Assembly (NCBI GenBank): GCA_918026815.1
Contig: CAKJVC010000088.1
Location: 558,001-622,000, forward strand
DNA: 64,000 nucleotides
Source of the DNA: Chalara sp. BL73
Taxonomy: Eukaryota > Ascomycota > Leotiomycetes > Helotiales
Reading direction: 5' to 3'
Positions 12,295-24,830 of this stretch are shown here, in pieces; within the stretch, counting starts at the first letter, position 1, and every line of letters starts with the position of its first letter. The position numbers and the translations under genes are program-made. The notes below the pieces were generated by a model. It searched no databases, had not been told where the DNA came from, and saw nothing but the letters and a program-made list of their open reading frames with translations.

Positions 12295-13200
12295 GAATAA
12301 ATTGATTAATGAGTAGATGGATAGTGTATAAATAGCAATGAAGCATATATTACATTGCTCTGGAGTGGAATTCTATGAAATTATAGGTTCTATCTTCGCA
12401 TGAGAGATACTTGAGGGATCATTGGGCCTGGCCCGCATCAACCCCTGAATTAAGCGAGGCTCTCTCTGTAGGGTCACAGACCACGTAGAAGCAGAAGCAG
12501 AAAAACATCCCAAGCAGACAGCGACCAGAATAGCGAGGGGAAAAAGCCAGAGGAAATGCCACGCGTCGGCCCCGCAGGCGGGGGGAGAACGATAGGAGCG
12601 GGCGAGAGAGGAGAGGGGCTGTCCGCCCCGGCAAACGAAGGGGGAACCGCCGCGGGCCATCCGCGCTCACCCCCGGCTTGGAAATAGATGCGGGTATAGG
12701 CAGCAGTCCATGATCGCCAGGGAGAGGGAGGGGGAGGGGGAACATGCGCGGCACCCGGCTGGGTCGAGGCATGGGCCAGGTGCGTGAAGCGTACAAGGAG
12801 GCGGCGATTCCCTCTTCGGAGAGAACGCGCTCGCGCGAACCGGCGATATTGCCATGGGTTGTCCTGGATATGGGAAGCGCTGTGTGGCGGGGCGGAGGTA
12901 TTCATAGAGAAAGGGGAATACCGTGCCTAGGCCGGCAAGGAAAATGCCGACTCGCAAAAACTTCTTGCAAGCATATTAAAACTCTTATTTTTTGGGGGCT
13001 CTTACAGCCGGCTCGGCAAAAGGAGCGGGTTGCATCGCTGCTATCATGCATGCTAGGCTATCACCTAGCAAAACGCCATATTTCTCTTTGTACATATCCT
13101 CCTTTCCCATAGCAAAGGTCATGATTCCAATTCCTAGGCCTGGTAGCCACCCGTACACCACTCATTCCCGCGGTACCAAGCAGTGAAAAAGCCAAAGCTC
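12295..13200. other. Convergent intergenic region with GC-rich island
   Basis: This lies between the 3' ends of the LIM gene and the alcohol oxidase gene. From about 12540 to 12860 it is strongly G+C- and purine-rich and includes a CCCCGC-AG-GCGGGG hairpin at about 12569-12585. The open frames here, on both strands, look like composition artefacts. At 13009-13021 the minus strand reads TTTTGCCGAGCCG, matching the repeat found at 59777 and 62937. Confidence 0.4.
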
Positions 13201-15618
13201 TTAGTCTGTTCCCCCCTCGCTCTTCAACTCCTTACTAATCCCTCGAGAGATCCAGTCACTAATAGCCATATTCGTGATCATTGGGTTAACGCCGCTTGCC
13301 GATGGGAAGACGCTCGCATCGCTGACATATAAGCCTTCGGTACCCCATACCTTGCCCTTTGGATCGACGACGCCGTCTGCCTCCCTCGTGCTCATGCGGC
13401 AGGAACCCATCTGGTGCGCGCATGCGTAAGTAGCTACGGGAGGCTTATTGCCGATTTTGACCAATTCCTGAAGCCAGGCATTGAACTTGGGGTCCGTGAC
13501 ACCTGGGTCGATTGCTCCTTCTGGAACAGGATCGCGAATGAATGGTTGGACGCCTTGAATGGCGGCATGGATCTCAATAGCGCCAGCTGCATAGGCGATC
13601 TTAGCACACGCGACGTTGCCTTCCATTATAATCCCTCTGTCGAAAGCGGACGGGGTGTATGCTATTCGCGGGAGACCGGATGCAGCATCAGGATAGACGC
13701 GGCCGGTGTCTCTGTCACGACCAATGATAATGAAGCCGTTCATATGACGATATTTGAGAGCCCGAAGTTTCCAGTCAAAGCCATCGGTCCAGTCTAGGAG
13801 AGTGACAAACAGGCCGGGAACCATGCAACAGGTTTCAATTTTCACGCCGTGGCCTTGACCATCAATATTGTCGTAGGAGGTGCAGACTGAAGTAAGGATG
13901 CCACCTTCCCATGGCCGGACATCTTCTTTGAAGACGCCGATGATAATATTGACGGGGTGGAGGTAGGTATTCCGTCCGATTTGCCAGTTCTGATTATATT
14001 AGTAGCCGCAAAAAAAAAGGCTTTTTCCGTTGGGTTTGTACCTTAAGCCCACTGTTTAGTAGAACAATTGGGCTCCATAGTGTGCCGCATGACACAATGA
14101 CTTTTTTAGCCTTAACAATGACCTCCCTTACAGTTACTTCACTTTCTGGCCCATCAAGCTCTCCCTTGCTATTTCTCGAGGTCCAAACACCTTTCACGCC
14201 GGTAGCGACCTTTCTACCATTTGACTCATCGAACAAGACCTTCTCAACTTTGAAGCCCTCCACAAATTTCGCTCCAGCCTTTGCAGCATCTGGAAGCCAA
14301 GTCATGACAGTTCCGTGCTTCCCTCCTGATGCACATCCAAGGGTACAAGTGCCACAATAGTGTTCGTCGCCATTGGTATTTTGTGGCACTGCCTTGGCGG
14401 TATACCCAAGTTTTCTGGATCCCTCCAACAAAGCTTTATTGCCATGGTTGTGCCGAATGTGCTCAGCAGAAACGCCCATACGTTCACAAACTCGATCTAA
14501 GCAGTTCTGAAACTCGGCGGTCTCGAAGAAGGTAAGTCCTCTGTCCTGAGCCCATTCCTTACGCACAAAACCTTGCGGTTGGAGAGATGCAGACCAATTG
14601 ACGGTACCTCCGCCACCCCATGTGCTGCCTGCTAGAATCGTCATGGATCCATCGTCGGTCTGAGTGACTCCAGCATTATCGAAGAGGTGCTCCATTGCCG
14701 TCTGCTCGTTCATTGGTAGACTCGTGGGAGAGAAGTAATATCCCTTGTCAACTACCAACACTCGATGACCAGCCTCCGCCAAGTTTTTGGCGCATACTGC
14801 TCCTCCACAGCCTGAGCCTACGACAATCACATCCGTCTCAATGGTTTCTGGTTCTGGCCCAGCGGGAAATTGCTCGAACTTGTAGTCGTAATGTTTGCCT
14901 TGCTTATAGTCCTTTGGCACTTGTGGAAAGCCGGTGATCTCATAGAAGGTCGGGCTACTCTTGACCCAAAGATTCTTTGCAGCCTGAGTTAATGATTTAT
15001 AAATCAGGTTCAGAGGCTTCAAATATGATACTCTCCAGGACTTCACGATGGCTTGCCGAATCTCCATTGGCTGCTCGTGTATCGGGGTTGTATACCCAGT
15101 CAACGTATAAGAACCCACCCTTGTACTGGGGTATGTTAGTTGATCCCATAATTACTGATCACTTATAACCGAGCCCCCACGGCGACATCTGGGGTCTCCG
15201 CAATGTATGATTGTACCAGAGGGGATATATCTCCCACTTACTTGAGTGCAGACAATATGAACGCCAACCCTTTTCTAGCGTCATCACGTGAGCGCTGTAC
15301 CAAAATACGCTGGAGTGCATCTTGGAATTTGGGATTCGTGGAGGGTCGCTCTTCAAGGTATTTAGCAAGCAAGTCTTGTGATGGAGGATTGGTGACATTG
15401 TTTTGTAAGTGTTCGAAGGCGGTGCTATATTTCTCTTTGGAGATTGTCAATTGCTCGGACTGATAGCTGGTCGTTGCTTCTGTATGTATGGACGGGATGA
15501 TGGTATCCATAATCGCCAGTAGAGTTGTCCATTGTTGCTCGGTGAAGAATTGATCCTTTGGACCCTCTGGCAATGGGGTCGCAAGTGGTGCGAGCATCTC
15601 GATCGGATTGGAACCCAT
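13201..15618 (-). CDS. Long-chain fatty alcohol oxidase (GMC flavoprotein)
   Basis: Three exons, 15242-15618, 14042-15125 and 13201-13989, 749 residues, matching the usual family length. It should oxidise long-chain alcohols to aldehydes with FAD and O2, releasing peroxide, probably in microsomes or peroxisomes. The FAD dinucleotide-binding motif VVGSGCGG is at about residues 227-234, followed by a strand ending VVDKG. A substrate-side motif, GSTWGGGGTVNWSAS, follows. The C-terminus has the GMC signature HQMGSCRMS and VSDASVFPSASGVNPM. The N-terminal 125 residues match the helical gluconate-dehydrogenase-subunit-like segment common to these oxidases. Introns have CTAAC and CTAAT branch sites. 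Neighbours give no pathway context. Confidence 0.9.
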
Positions 15619-17013
15619 TGTTGAAAAGTCTCAATGTAATGCTTCAGCTCTGTTGGATCGGATTCAGATGGGGGAGGGGGGAAGTCAATCTATCAACACA
15701 ACGGGTCTCTGTTTTACTTAAGGGCCGAGAGATGTACTCATTCATTCACTTGTTTATTTGCTGACGATGGCTCTGTGGTGCAGGATAGCTGCTTCTTCTT
15801 GTACAAGCCGTTAGTTGAGTTTGTCTTTAGCTTGTCGATGTCTGTGGACATGGTTGACATGTGCTTTATTTGGCGGGACAGAGGGGGCTTGATACCCCAA
15901 TAATATCCCCTCCCCCAGTCCCCTCTTCCGGCGTTGGTTAGTGCCTCGGCTGCATCCAAGACCACCGCATGGGAAACATGAAATGCGGGGTTGACTTTTT
16001 GATGAGAGACTGAGACGGCGACTTTTTTTTGGTGCTTATTGACGACAGGTGATTCATACATCTAAAAGTCCGCGGTCCCTTTAGTTAGTGCCTGAATTTT
16101 ATATACATAGGGTTTTGTAGTTATATCCGTTTGCCCTGGAATAATAGTACTGTACTGTACTGTACTGCGACGCTATTTTGTGCAGCCGAGCCCCATGTAC
16201 GTAGATCAGTTCCACCAAAAAAGCTGGAAGTATGTCTTACAGCTAAGTCACGGCTAACTCGGGGATATACAAACACTAGAGCTTACTGCCCACGCATGGA
16301 CGGTTTATCCTTCCCTTTAACAAAATCGAATCAGACCCAGTGATTCACAATTCTACCTGAAATTAAAATTCATACATCATCTCTGATTGCCGGCTATTCA
16401 TGCCCGTAAGTCATACCCAATTACATATAAGCTGCCATTTTATCAATCATTCTCACCTCACCAACCAGCCGAATCCTATTCTTGGCAACAGTAATCATGA
16501 GCCGTGTGGTTGCTGACAGCTCTTTATAGGTTCGCCGCGTCGCAACTGAATACTTGTCTGGGAAATATGCTTCGAAAAGAAGCGAGATAGCCTAAGCATG
16601 TTCAGAAGAGCTTGCTCGTGCGGAGTCATGTAGCAGAATGACAGAACAATGGCCCGCACGTAAAGATGATACCACTTGCGCTGTAGACAATAGCAGGCAG
16701 ATTCTCTTGTGGATATATGCAACTGTATACCCTTCATTCATACACAGATTTCAAATCAGTTGCTATTAGCATAACCAGACCCATATTCGATTGACGTATA
16801 TCTCAAAACAATTCAAGAAACAGAATATCATCTCTAGTGACTGCAAGAGCTTGCCTACGTATCGAAGCGGCCGGAACAGAAGAAGAGAAAGTACGTTATC
16901 GGGTTGTACTTGGACCTGCCGATGGGCATCATCTCGTGTTCTGAAGCATGAGGATGAAAGGGTTGTAAGCTCGACGAAGCGTTCCTACGTGGCAATCATC
17001 AGTTATATCTAAT
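15619..17013. other. Upstream region of the alcohol oxidase gene
   Basis: No coding exon is supported. A short perfect pentanucleotide tract of TGTAC units (four turns) lies at 16147-16167. Confidence 0.45.
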
Positions 17014-17250
17014 TTACAACGGTATTTGAAGATACCATATAGTAAATGTAGATACCACTGATGCTACTACAACGAGGAAGATAGTCGCGATATCCCGCTT
17101 TATGCTAGTCAGAGGCTCAGGAGTATCGGTGGGCGCAAGGGCTGAAAATGTAGATAAGGCAAAAGAGCTCACAAAAGAAGTAATAGCATTACTAAGGAGC
17201 GGGCATGCGTCCTTGAAGGAGGACTGCTGAATTGAATTGGTTGTTGCCAT
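17014..17250 (-). CDS. Hypothetical 78-residue tail-anchored-like protein
   Basis: This single open frame begins MATTNSIQQSSF. Residues 1-50 are polar and Ser/Thr-rich. Residues about 53-74 form one hydrophobic helix (ATIFLVVVASVVSTFTIWYL), four residues before the end. I recognise no family. It lies in a stretch where several other minus-strand frames (17348-17608, and unlisted short ones up to about 18340) could be exons of an unrecognised gene. It may be a chance ORF. Confidence 0.2.
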   Translation of the reverse strand: MATTNSIQQSSFKDACPLLSNAITSFVSSFALSTFSALAPTDTPEPLTSIKRDIATIFLVVVASVVSTFTIWYLQIPL

Positions 17251-19624
17251 ACAGGAGGGTAGAATTCACATAGCACCATGCTGCTTAGAAATCTGGTTGT
17301 AGAGTGCGCCGAGAGCTAAAATATTGACTGAATCTGCCTGGGATCTATTACCTTTGGAATATTGCAACGACAGAATCAGTGAATTCCGAAAATAATGGCG
17401 AACGCAACACCAAGCTCTTGAAGAAACTAACTGAGCATGCTATCCAAATTGAAGTCTCCTTGGCCGTCCCCGCCTGCCACCGTATAGGAATATGTCTGTT
17501 GTTGTAATGATCAATCACCTTTTTAGTGAAGATCTCCAAAGCCGTGATGTGGGGCCATGATAAAGTTGATGCAATGCCGCTCGAGTGAAGTCTCATCTCC
17601 TCTCTCATTCTTTCGGCCGGGCGCCTCTTTTACTCAGGGGCGATATTACACCAGGAAAGAGGACACAGCCCTGCTGCGTATTTTTCTTTTTCTGCGTTTG
17701 GTACGCTCAAGCGAGCGTAATAATTTATGTGTCGACAAGCACGATATGATCCGCACAGAGGAGATGAGGCCAAAGTTCGACAAAGTAAAGCATGTATTCC
17801 GCAATGAAACCATAGACATTATTGTTTCAAGTTTCTTTCAGCATCGTGTTGGTGCAATAAACTTAATTGGTACCTGCTGATGCACCTATGCCATCCTCTG
17901 GTGCTACTGGTTTATCCTGTCTTGTGCAGAAAGATGTAACTTGAAATCAAATGCTTTGCACTGCAGATATATAACCTTCTTGAAGGATATAATTGCAGAA
18001 CTACAGAGAGCTTCACCCTTGGTGAGCATTTTGAGCGCCAGACGCTAATGGAAGTTCTAACACTTGGTACTCAAATCACCTCAAGAAGTGGCCTATCTCA
18101 ATGGCAACACTACCCTCGAGGCCCTCAGAAATAAACCCATGTGCTAAAAATTTGAGTATCTGTTCTCTTTGGGCCATCACCCGGGCCTTAAGTACAACAT
18201 GCTCGTGGAATTGGAAATTGCTGATTAAGATATACGATCTTGTTTTCCTCACCATGACTTTCCTTGTTGGTGGCCGCTTGGGAATATATCAATTCCTGGA
18301 CTGTGCAACTTGCAGAGCCTAGAAAGGAACGCCGGTATCATGCTCAGCAGCAATACTATACACGTAAGAAGTGGGAACGATCTCTTACCTTCTAGAAGGA
18401 GGAGCTCGAGGAATTACTCTGGAGGGTTGGCTGCTGCCGGACTTGTCTGTACCAGCAGACTTTCCATCAAGTAATAAGGCTAGGCTAGCCTCGGGCCTCC
18501 TGTAAGGCCAATTGACGAATGACAGATGCCAAGATCCGCCCTGCTGGAGCCGGCAAGCCCCATTTATCTTTCCCACGGCAAAGTCCTTTTTTCTACCGGT
18601 TTACCCGTATCGATTACTGTTGGTTGACAGTGTCATAACCGCCGGTACTTGTCACCCAGAGTTCCGTACTCCGGACTACAAGCAATGCGACATGCTTTTC
18701 TGCAAAAACTGTACCGTAAAGTTTGATTCCTGGAATGCAACGGTCAACCCCTCCGTCGTCTCCGAATCTCCAGTGTGAACCCAGTGTCCGGACTGGAGTG
18801 GATTAGATCGGGGTGGATCCCCCATTTTTGGTACAGTAAGGGGATCCTGTAACCGTACAAAGTAAGTAATAATGAAGCGAACCCGATGCGTAACTGTGCC
18901 GAAGCGTTGTTAGCCGTGCATTAATTAGGCTGATCATGATCTTGGTGGCAAGACAACGCACTAACATGAGTCGAGCAGCGTCACTGATTCGTCGCCCCAT
19001 AAGGATTTCCATCCGTTCGTGTTCATACAGTTCTGGTCAAGAGCCTCCTTCACTTGGAATGTGAAGATTACTTTTTTAGATGAATTTGATTGTTTCCCAG
19101 TGTGGTACGTGAACCGCTTGTGGCGGGTGCTGGCGGAGGTTGCAGCGGATTTTTTCTTGGATGGGCTTGCCTCTTGCCTCTCAAGGCGTGAGGATCCGCT
19201 CTGTAATATAGCAAAGTAAATTGGGAGAGCCGCGACTTTCTTCTTCAGGTCAAAATCATCAACATAGTTGTCGCCAGCGTCAAGCCGTTGCAGGCAGCTG
19301 AGAGGGGGGCAGTCAGTGAAGGAGTGGTTTGATCTGTTCGCAGGCGAATCTTCACCGTCAGTCAGTCTTTTTTCCTCCGAGCGATCAAACAAGCTCTCGG
19401 GCTCTGGGCATACCTGGATGCATCAGCCTCTCAGATGGCGACGATAAGGATGACGGGCAGTTGCACCAGTAGGACGACAGGCCTATGCAACACACTATAG
19501 TACATACAGTAGTCCGGTCCAATGCAGTGCATTTACACGCGACACCACTCCACCCTTTCAAACCCTCCACTCTTTCGTCCTTGGGGGGAGAGCAGGGGCT
19601 GGGCCGAAGTACCCTGAATCGTGA

Positions 19625-19656
19625 ACTGCCACTGCCACTGCCACTGCCACTGCCAC
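19625..19656. repeat. Microsatellite (ACTGCC)n
   Basis: Five perfect tandem units of ACTGCC followed by a partial unit. Confidence 0.9.
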
Positions 19657-19756
19657 ATTTAAAGGCAAAGGAAGAAGAAGAAGGAAATGTTGATGAGATA
19701 ATTTGAGGCTGACTTTGGCACATCTTTCTAGAAAAGAGTGTGGGGGGTTAGAGGCA

Positions 19757-19805
19757 TGATTGATGATGATGATGATGATGATGATGACGATGATAATAAT
19801 GATGG
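19757..19805. repeat. Microsatellite (GAT)n, imperfect
   Basis: About fourteen GAT-type units, interrupted near the 3' end by GAC and AAT units. Confidence 0.9.
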
Positions 19806-20723
19806 CATTGTTTGGTCCTTTCCCCCCCGGATCTCACATCTATCTACCGTGGCATGAAAGACAGAAAGAGAGCTTCGTATAGTGCATCGTCACCCGTGAA
19901 ATGAGCATGTCGTCGGTCCTAAAAGGGCATCCCAGTAGCCTTTTTCACGTTCCACCGCCCCGATAAAGTCCACCCTCCCCTCCCTCCCATCTGTCGGTCT
20001 ATGAACCAAAGCTTGAGCCCAGGCTTGTCAACCACCAATCAACGATGCAGTGTTGATGATTTCGCCCTCCTCCGCCAGAAGGGAAAAAGTGGACTTTACG
20101 CCGGCCTATCCATCATATCAAACTTTATTAGGGAACAAGTCCCTCCTCCAACCCTCCTCGACACAAGGAACACTGAGCATCCTGGATATTTTGATTAATC
20201 TCACATAAAAAGAGTATTTTATTTATTTATTTCATACTGCTGCAATATTACACTGGTATCCCTAAGAGCTTCACTTCTACCGTCCCCATTGTTGCGGTTG
20301 CACGGTCGTAAATCTGTCGCATACACCGCTGGGCTCATTCAAGCGTATCCTTGCTCGGCCCGCCCAGAAACGAAAGCATCAAAAACACCAGATACCGCTG
20401 CAACCACCACGATATTTCATATACACCCTTTCCCCGACGTAGCACACCTCGTTCTCAATTCTTCCGCTGGCTACTATTCATAGACTTAGCCGACAAAAAA
20501 AAAGATCTTGCACGCTTCTCGTCTTTTATTTCATGTGGCGACGGTGAGATTCTTCGTGCCACTCAGTATCCTGGGCCTACGATAACCGGGAGGATTCGTG
20601 AGGTCTGACAAACGACGACGAAGGCAAGAGAGCGGTCGGATTGCCTTGCTCATCTGGCACATACCTGGACGCGCCATATATCTCGCATTTTGCCGCGATA
20701 CGTCCCGACTACCCTTGATCTGA

Positions 20724-22014
20724 ATGTTCCTCGAGTCGAATCGAAAGATTCCGCCCCCCATCTTCGACGATAAGCAACAATATCCTCCTCCTTCAACTAC
20801 GATCATGGCAACTGAGTTCGCCATGCCCGTGCAACAGTTCACAGCATCGCCTTCACAATATGCCTTCTACAATTCGCAATCGCAGCAAGTTTCGCCTCTC
20901 AGCTCCGCGACAGCAACGCCTGCCAATGTTTCTCCCACCTCTCCTCGAGCCACCCTTCCTCCACATCTGCCCGCACATACTCGACAGCTAAGACCACCAA
21001 AGTCGCCGCTCTACACGCCTGCAGTTCTACGACCGACAGACTATCCGAAGCGGGTGGTCAAGTCATCACCCTTGACACCGCCGCACAGTGTGCACAGCAG
21101 TTTAGAGGAGTTGGATAGCGTCAAACCACTGAGCAGAAGGTCTACTGGTGATAGCGGGAAGTTTGGGTTGGGATCGATCGTAGAGTCGGAGTGGATTGGA
21201 GAGGACTTAGGGGCTGTGACGGCCCAGCCATCGAGGGATCACTGGAAGGTATGTTAGCAACTTTCTTATTCTTATCCGTACACACCAAATATTCTGGATA
21301 TAGCATTGCACAACATCATTTTCGAATCTGGAAATGTCAAGAACTTTGTACTAGAACTTAAATGATGTGGTGCAATCCGTGGATGGGTTTGCGTGCTGAT
21401 ATTCTGCCGCAAACCTAACCATCCATGCAAACATGTCTCAACCCATCGCTTGACAAATTTTTGCTCGCGTGTCAAACAAAATTTTGCAATCAGCCCAGCT
21501 TCTCCGCTTTCGCCTTGCATACCTGCATATTTCCAAACAAATTAATTGGATACATGTGGCACAATCGTCAGCATGTATCGTATTGAATGTTTCAAAATAA
21601 TCTAACATATTTCTTCAGCCTGATGCAGAATCCTCGGTATGCGACGAAGCGAGTTGTACACGATACTTCGGCTACTTCACGCGACGGCATCACTGCCGAC
21701 GATGCGGTAATATCTTCTGCGACCTTCATTCCACATACCGGATCCCACTCGATCAAGATGCCAATTATCACCCCAACGGCACACAAAGCCGGTCCTGCCA
21801 ACACTGCTGGAATGATTACCGCAGATGGCGGATCGCCCGTACAAGCCGATCCAACAGCGAAAGCAGCTCGAACTTCGAAGTCGGCACGCCCACAACCCCA
21901 ATCGTCAACTGTACAGGCAAAGCAATGAAGGATGTGTTCAACACAAAGACTCCAGGGGCACCGGAAAGCCTAGGGGCAAGCGTCCCTCGAGACTGGAACT
22001 GGAGCACATTCTGA
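20724..22014 (+). CDS. FYVE zinc-finger (PI3P-binding) protein
   Basis: Two exons, 20724-21248 and 21619-22014, with a 370-nt intron (GTATGT ... TTCTTCAG, branch TCTAAC). This gives 306 residues, or 279 if ATG 20805 is used. The C-terminal half is a FYVE finger. It has the W-x-x-D motif (WKPD), which is created across the splice junction; C-x-x-x-x-C; the basic RRHHCRRCG motif that holds phosphatidylinositol-3-phosphate; and C-x-x-H, then SC-x-x-C. The N-terminal half is Pro/Ser/Gln-rich and disordered, with several SP/TP sites. The protein should be recruited to endosome or vacuole membranes through PI3P. I cannot assign it to a named yeast protein. Confidence 0.85.
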
Positions 22015-23199
22015 ATAATACATATACCTACGGCATACATTACAGAACCACCACTTCCTACAGACCGCGATCTTTTACTATTTAGCGTTTGTTATGTCAA
22101 GCTATACCCGAGATTTCCTATTTTTGGATCTGATGAGAGGAGAGATATAATGAGCCAGCAGAGCTTTTAGACATGATGGGATATACCTTGGTTGTTATCA
22201 TTTCTATACGTTGCTTTAGCGTGCATTCATGGTGGATATATAGACGGGGGGAAGGCGTTTACACGTCTGGCGTTCTGGTGTTCTGGTTTGAGAGGGCGAT
22301 ATAGGTAATTGGTTAGGGCTTTGGCTTAAGCAGCTGAGAAGAATATATGATAATACTATAGATCTTCAAGCATTTGTGTCTTGCATTGAGATAATGAGAT
22401 CTAGTAACAATCGCTGATGCCCACGGACTCTAGGCATGAAGACATTTACCATCCAAACCTGCGGACAAATCTACCCCTCTATAGAAAGTCAATCTACACC
22501 TACGAATCATATCCTCTGTGTGTTTCCGGAAAAAACAACAACCGCGACCTCCCCACACCTACACTTCACAACGTCACCAGATCCCAAAAGGACAAACAAA
22601 TCGCCGTGCTAACACCGCACCCGTTGCCACATCGCACACCGACTCTGATGCCTGATGTATAATTGAAACCCTCTATTTTCAACCGATCTCCAACCCCCCA
22701 ATTTCATGTCCCTGAAAGATGCGAGAACGAGGCGAAGGTGTAATTATCTTCTAGGTCTTGAAACAAAGATAAACGTTTCCTCCCACCCAATTCTTCCCTC
22801 GTTCGTAGCTTGAGATGAGGAGCTTCTCAGGCCAGAGGAGTGACGGGGAAGGGGGGTAGACAGGAGACAAATTTGGAAGGCTGATGGATGTAGATATGGG
22901 GATTGTGGAGGAAGATGTAGAGGCATTGGGTATGAGCCCTGTTCTCAAGGAATTGCAGGTTGGGGGGTTTGGTGCGGAATATAGAATCGGAGCTTGGAGG
23001 GAAGCTGCTGGCGTTGTGAGACAAAGGTAAGACGGAAGCTTAAATCATGCAAATATGAAGGATACATCTCCTTTCAAGGCTATCCATGTTTTGAATTAGA
23101 AATAAACCACATCTCGCTGCAAGATGTCTATAAATCTTACCCAAAACGCCACGCTGTCTATATTCCCTAAATCTCATCAATCCCCCCCCATCGCACAAA
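22015..23199. other. Convergent intergenic region
   Basis: This lies between the 3' ends of the FYVE gene and the small-GTPase gene. Overlapping short frames on both strands at 22417-23024 have no motifs. Nothing else is seen. Confidence 0.5.
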
Positions 23200-23931
23200 T
23201 CACCGCATGACTGGCGGTCTCGCTTCTTTATTCCACTTCACACGCGTCCGCACCCACTCCACCGCCTCCCTAACGCCTGTCCCCGTCAGCGCAGAGACAG
23301 GTAAGACCCTACTATCTCTAATCTCACCGCCCCTTTTGCCCTCAAAAACTTTCTTCACCAAGCCTTCCTTTATCTTTACAACTTCGACGCAATCCTCCCT
23401 ATCCTGCTTGTTCGCCAGCACTAGTAACGGCACGCCCTCGGTCTCGCTATGCTGCAGCACATCCTCCAGTACCAGCTTGCACTCCTCTAATCTCTCACTG
23501 TTACTCGAGCTGGGCGAGGGCGTCATGGGCGAGGTAGAGGAGGGTAGGGTGCCGTCCCCGATGTCTGTAGAGTCGATGATGAAGACGATGGCGTGGCAGC
23601 TGGTGTAATAGGATTGCCAGAGCTTCCGCAAGGAGTGTTGCCCTCCTACGTCCCAGATCTTGAGGTACATGTCGGGGAGCGTGATGGTAGAGACATTTTG
23701 GCCTACAGTAGGCACAGTTTTAAGTTTTGGCGCGGGGTTGGATGGGAGGAAGAGGGATTTCACTTGCTCGTGGAAGGTGGTCTTGCCGGCGTTATCGAGG
23801 CCGAGAAGGAGGACGGAGTACTCTATTTCACCTTAGCCAACGGTTTGCAGATTGAGGGTATTTAGAAGCTTGGTTAAGGTACCTTCTTTGCTTGTCGCAT
23901 AGAGATAAAGACCCTTTGCGAGATGATACAT
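23200..23931 (-). CDS. ARL3: Arl3/ARFRP1-type ARF-like small GTPase
   Basis: Two exons, 23883-23931 and 23200-23822, 223 residues. It begins MYHLAKGLYLYATSKE, as in yeast Arl3 and animal ARFRP1. These lack the glycine-2 myristoylation site of ARFs and are instead N-acetylated and held at the Golgi by Sys1. GTPase motifs: GLDNAGKT (P-loop), conserved T in switch I (TVPTVG), WDVGGQ (switch II), NKQD (base binding) and SALTG. An insertion of about 20 Ser/Pro-rich residues sits after the IDSTD strand and is unusual compared with the yeast protein. The expected role is trans-Golgi trafficking upstream of Arl1. Confidence 0.9.
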
Positions 23932-24830
23932 GGTGTTAAAACCCTAAAAGAGAGAGTGTATAAAGAGAACAAGGGGGTAAATATCAAGGAAGTCTCGTCA
24001 TATGCGCAGTTGTGTTAAAAGTGGTCTCTCAATTCCCCCCCATCACTATCTGCTCGGCCGCGGGTGAGATTAGATGTTGTCACAACCTTGTCTTTTGCGC
24101 AAGGCTGAAAATCTGGGGTGGAGAGTTGTTTATGACGCTAGGTTCTTGGCATCACGTCAAGTGCTTAGGAACGTCTACCTGCCAACTTGCCTTGGATACA
24201 CAAATACCGTTTTATCTCTTTTTGGGTTTTTGTTCTTGAAGGAGCTCATCATCGCGACTGTAGATATCTATACTCCGGTGAGGTAAGTGATAGTGCTCCG
24301 ATTCTTTCTAGTTAAAATATATGTCACGTGCGAATACTGACTTTATGGAAGTCGTTGGTGCTTAGTTATAAATGTTTTTTACTCAGTATTTTTTTAATAA
24401 AAAAAACTTGGAGAGATGTCAAGACCCTATGTGTACAGGAGATTTTCCGCGATAAACCCATCGCAGGAATGTTGGATATGATGGCAGTTATACGTGCTTT
24501 AGCGCCAGACTATTGCCTAGATACGATGCGAGTTTATGGTCTTGCTTGTAACTAGACTTATGAAAACTAACTCACTAATAGTCCGGCCCCGGCTGTGGCG
24601 ATCTTTTTTCATGTTTTATCCGTGGTGTACCTTACAACTGTTGTCGGACGAATGATATGTCGATCTTACCTGACCCTTCCACCATCCTCATCGACGAGGC
24701 ATCAAGAGCCTATCCGAAAGAAACATGTTCATCAATTCTCATACTTGACTCTGCTCAGTATAGCTGTCACGTCTTTCAACAGCTACAGATTCGGTACATG
24801 TTCCCAGTCTCACAACTATATTCTGCTCAT
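23932..24830. other. Intergenic, no gene seen
   Basis: This holds the promoter of the Arl3 gene on the left. Several short plus-strand frames without motifs follow. Nothing else is supported. Confidence 0.45.

Larger units (their letters stand above)
17251..20723. other. Long gene-poor stretch, possible unrecognised minus-strand exons 17348-18340
   Basis: No family could be recognised. On the minus strand around 18090-18280 and 17900-18020 there are open, protein-like frames (MVRKTRSYILISNF..., EALCSSAIISFKKV...) separated by plausible splice signals, but I could not assemble a gene. From 18400 to 20720 I see only simple repeats and a pyrimidine-rich leader before the FYVE gene. Confidence 0.35.

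Noticed and set aside
12419..12957. Four overlapping long open frames on both strands
   Set aside because: They result from the G+C-rich, stop-poor composition; their translations are low-complexity and none has a motif or splice partner.
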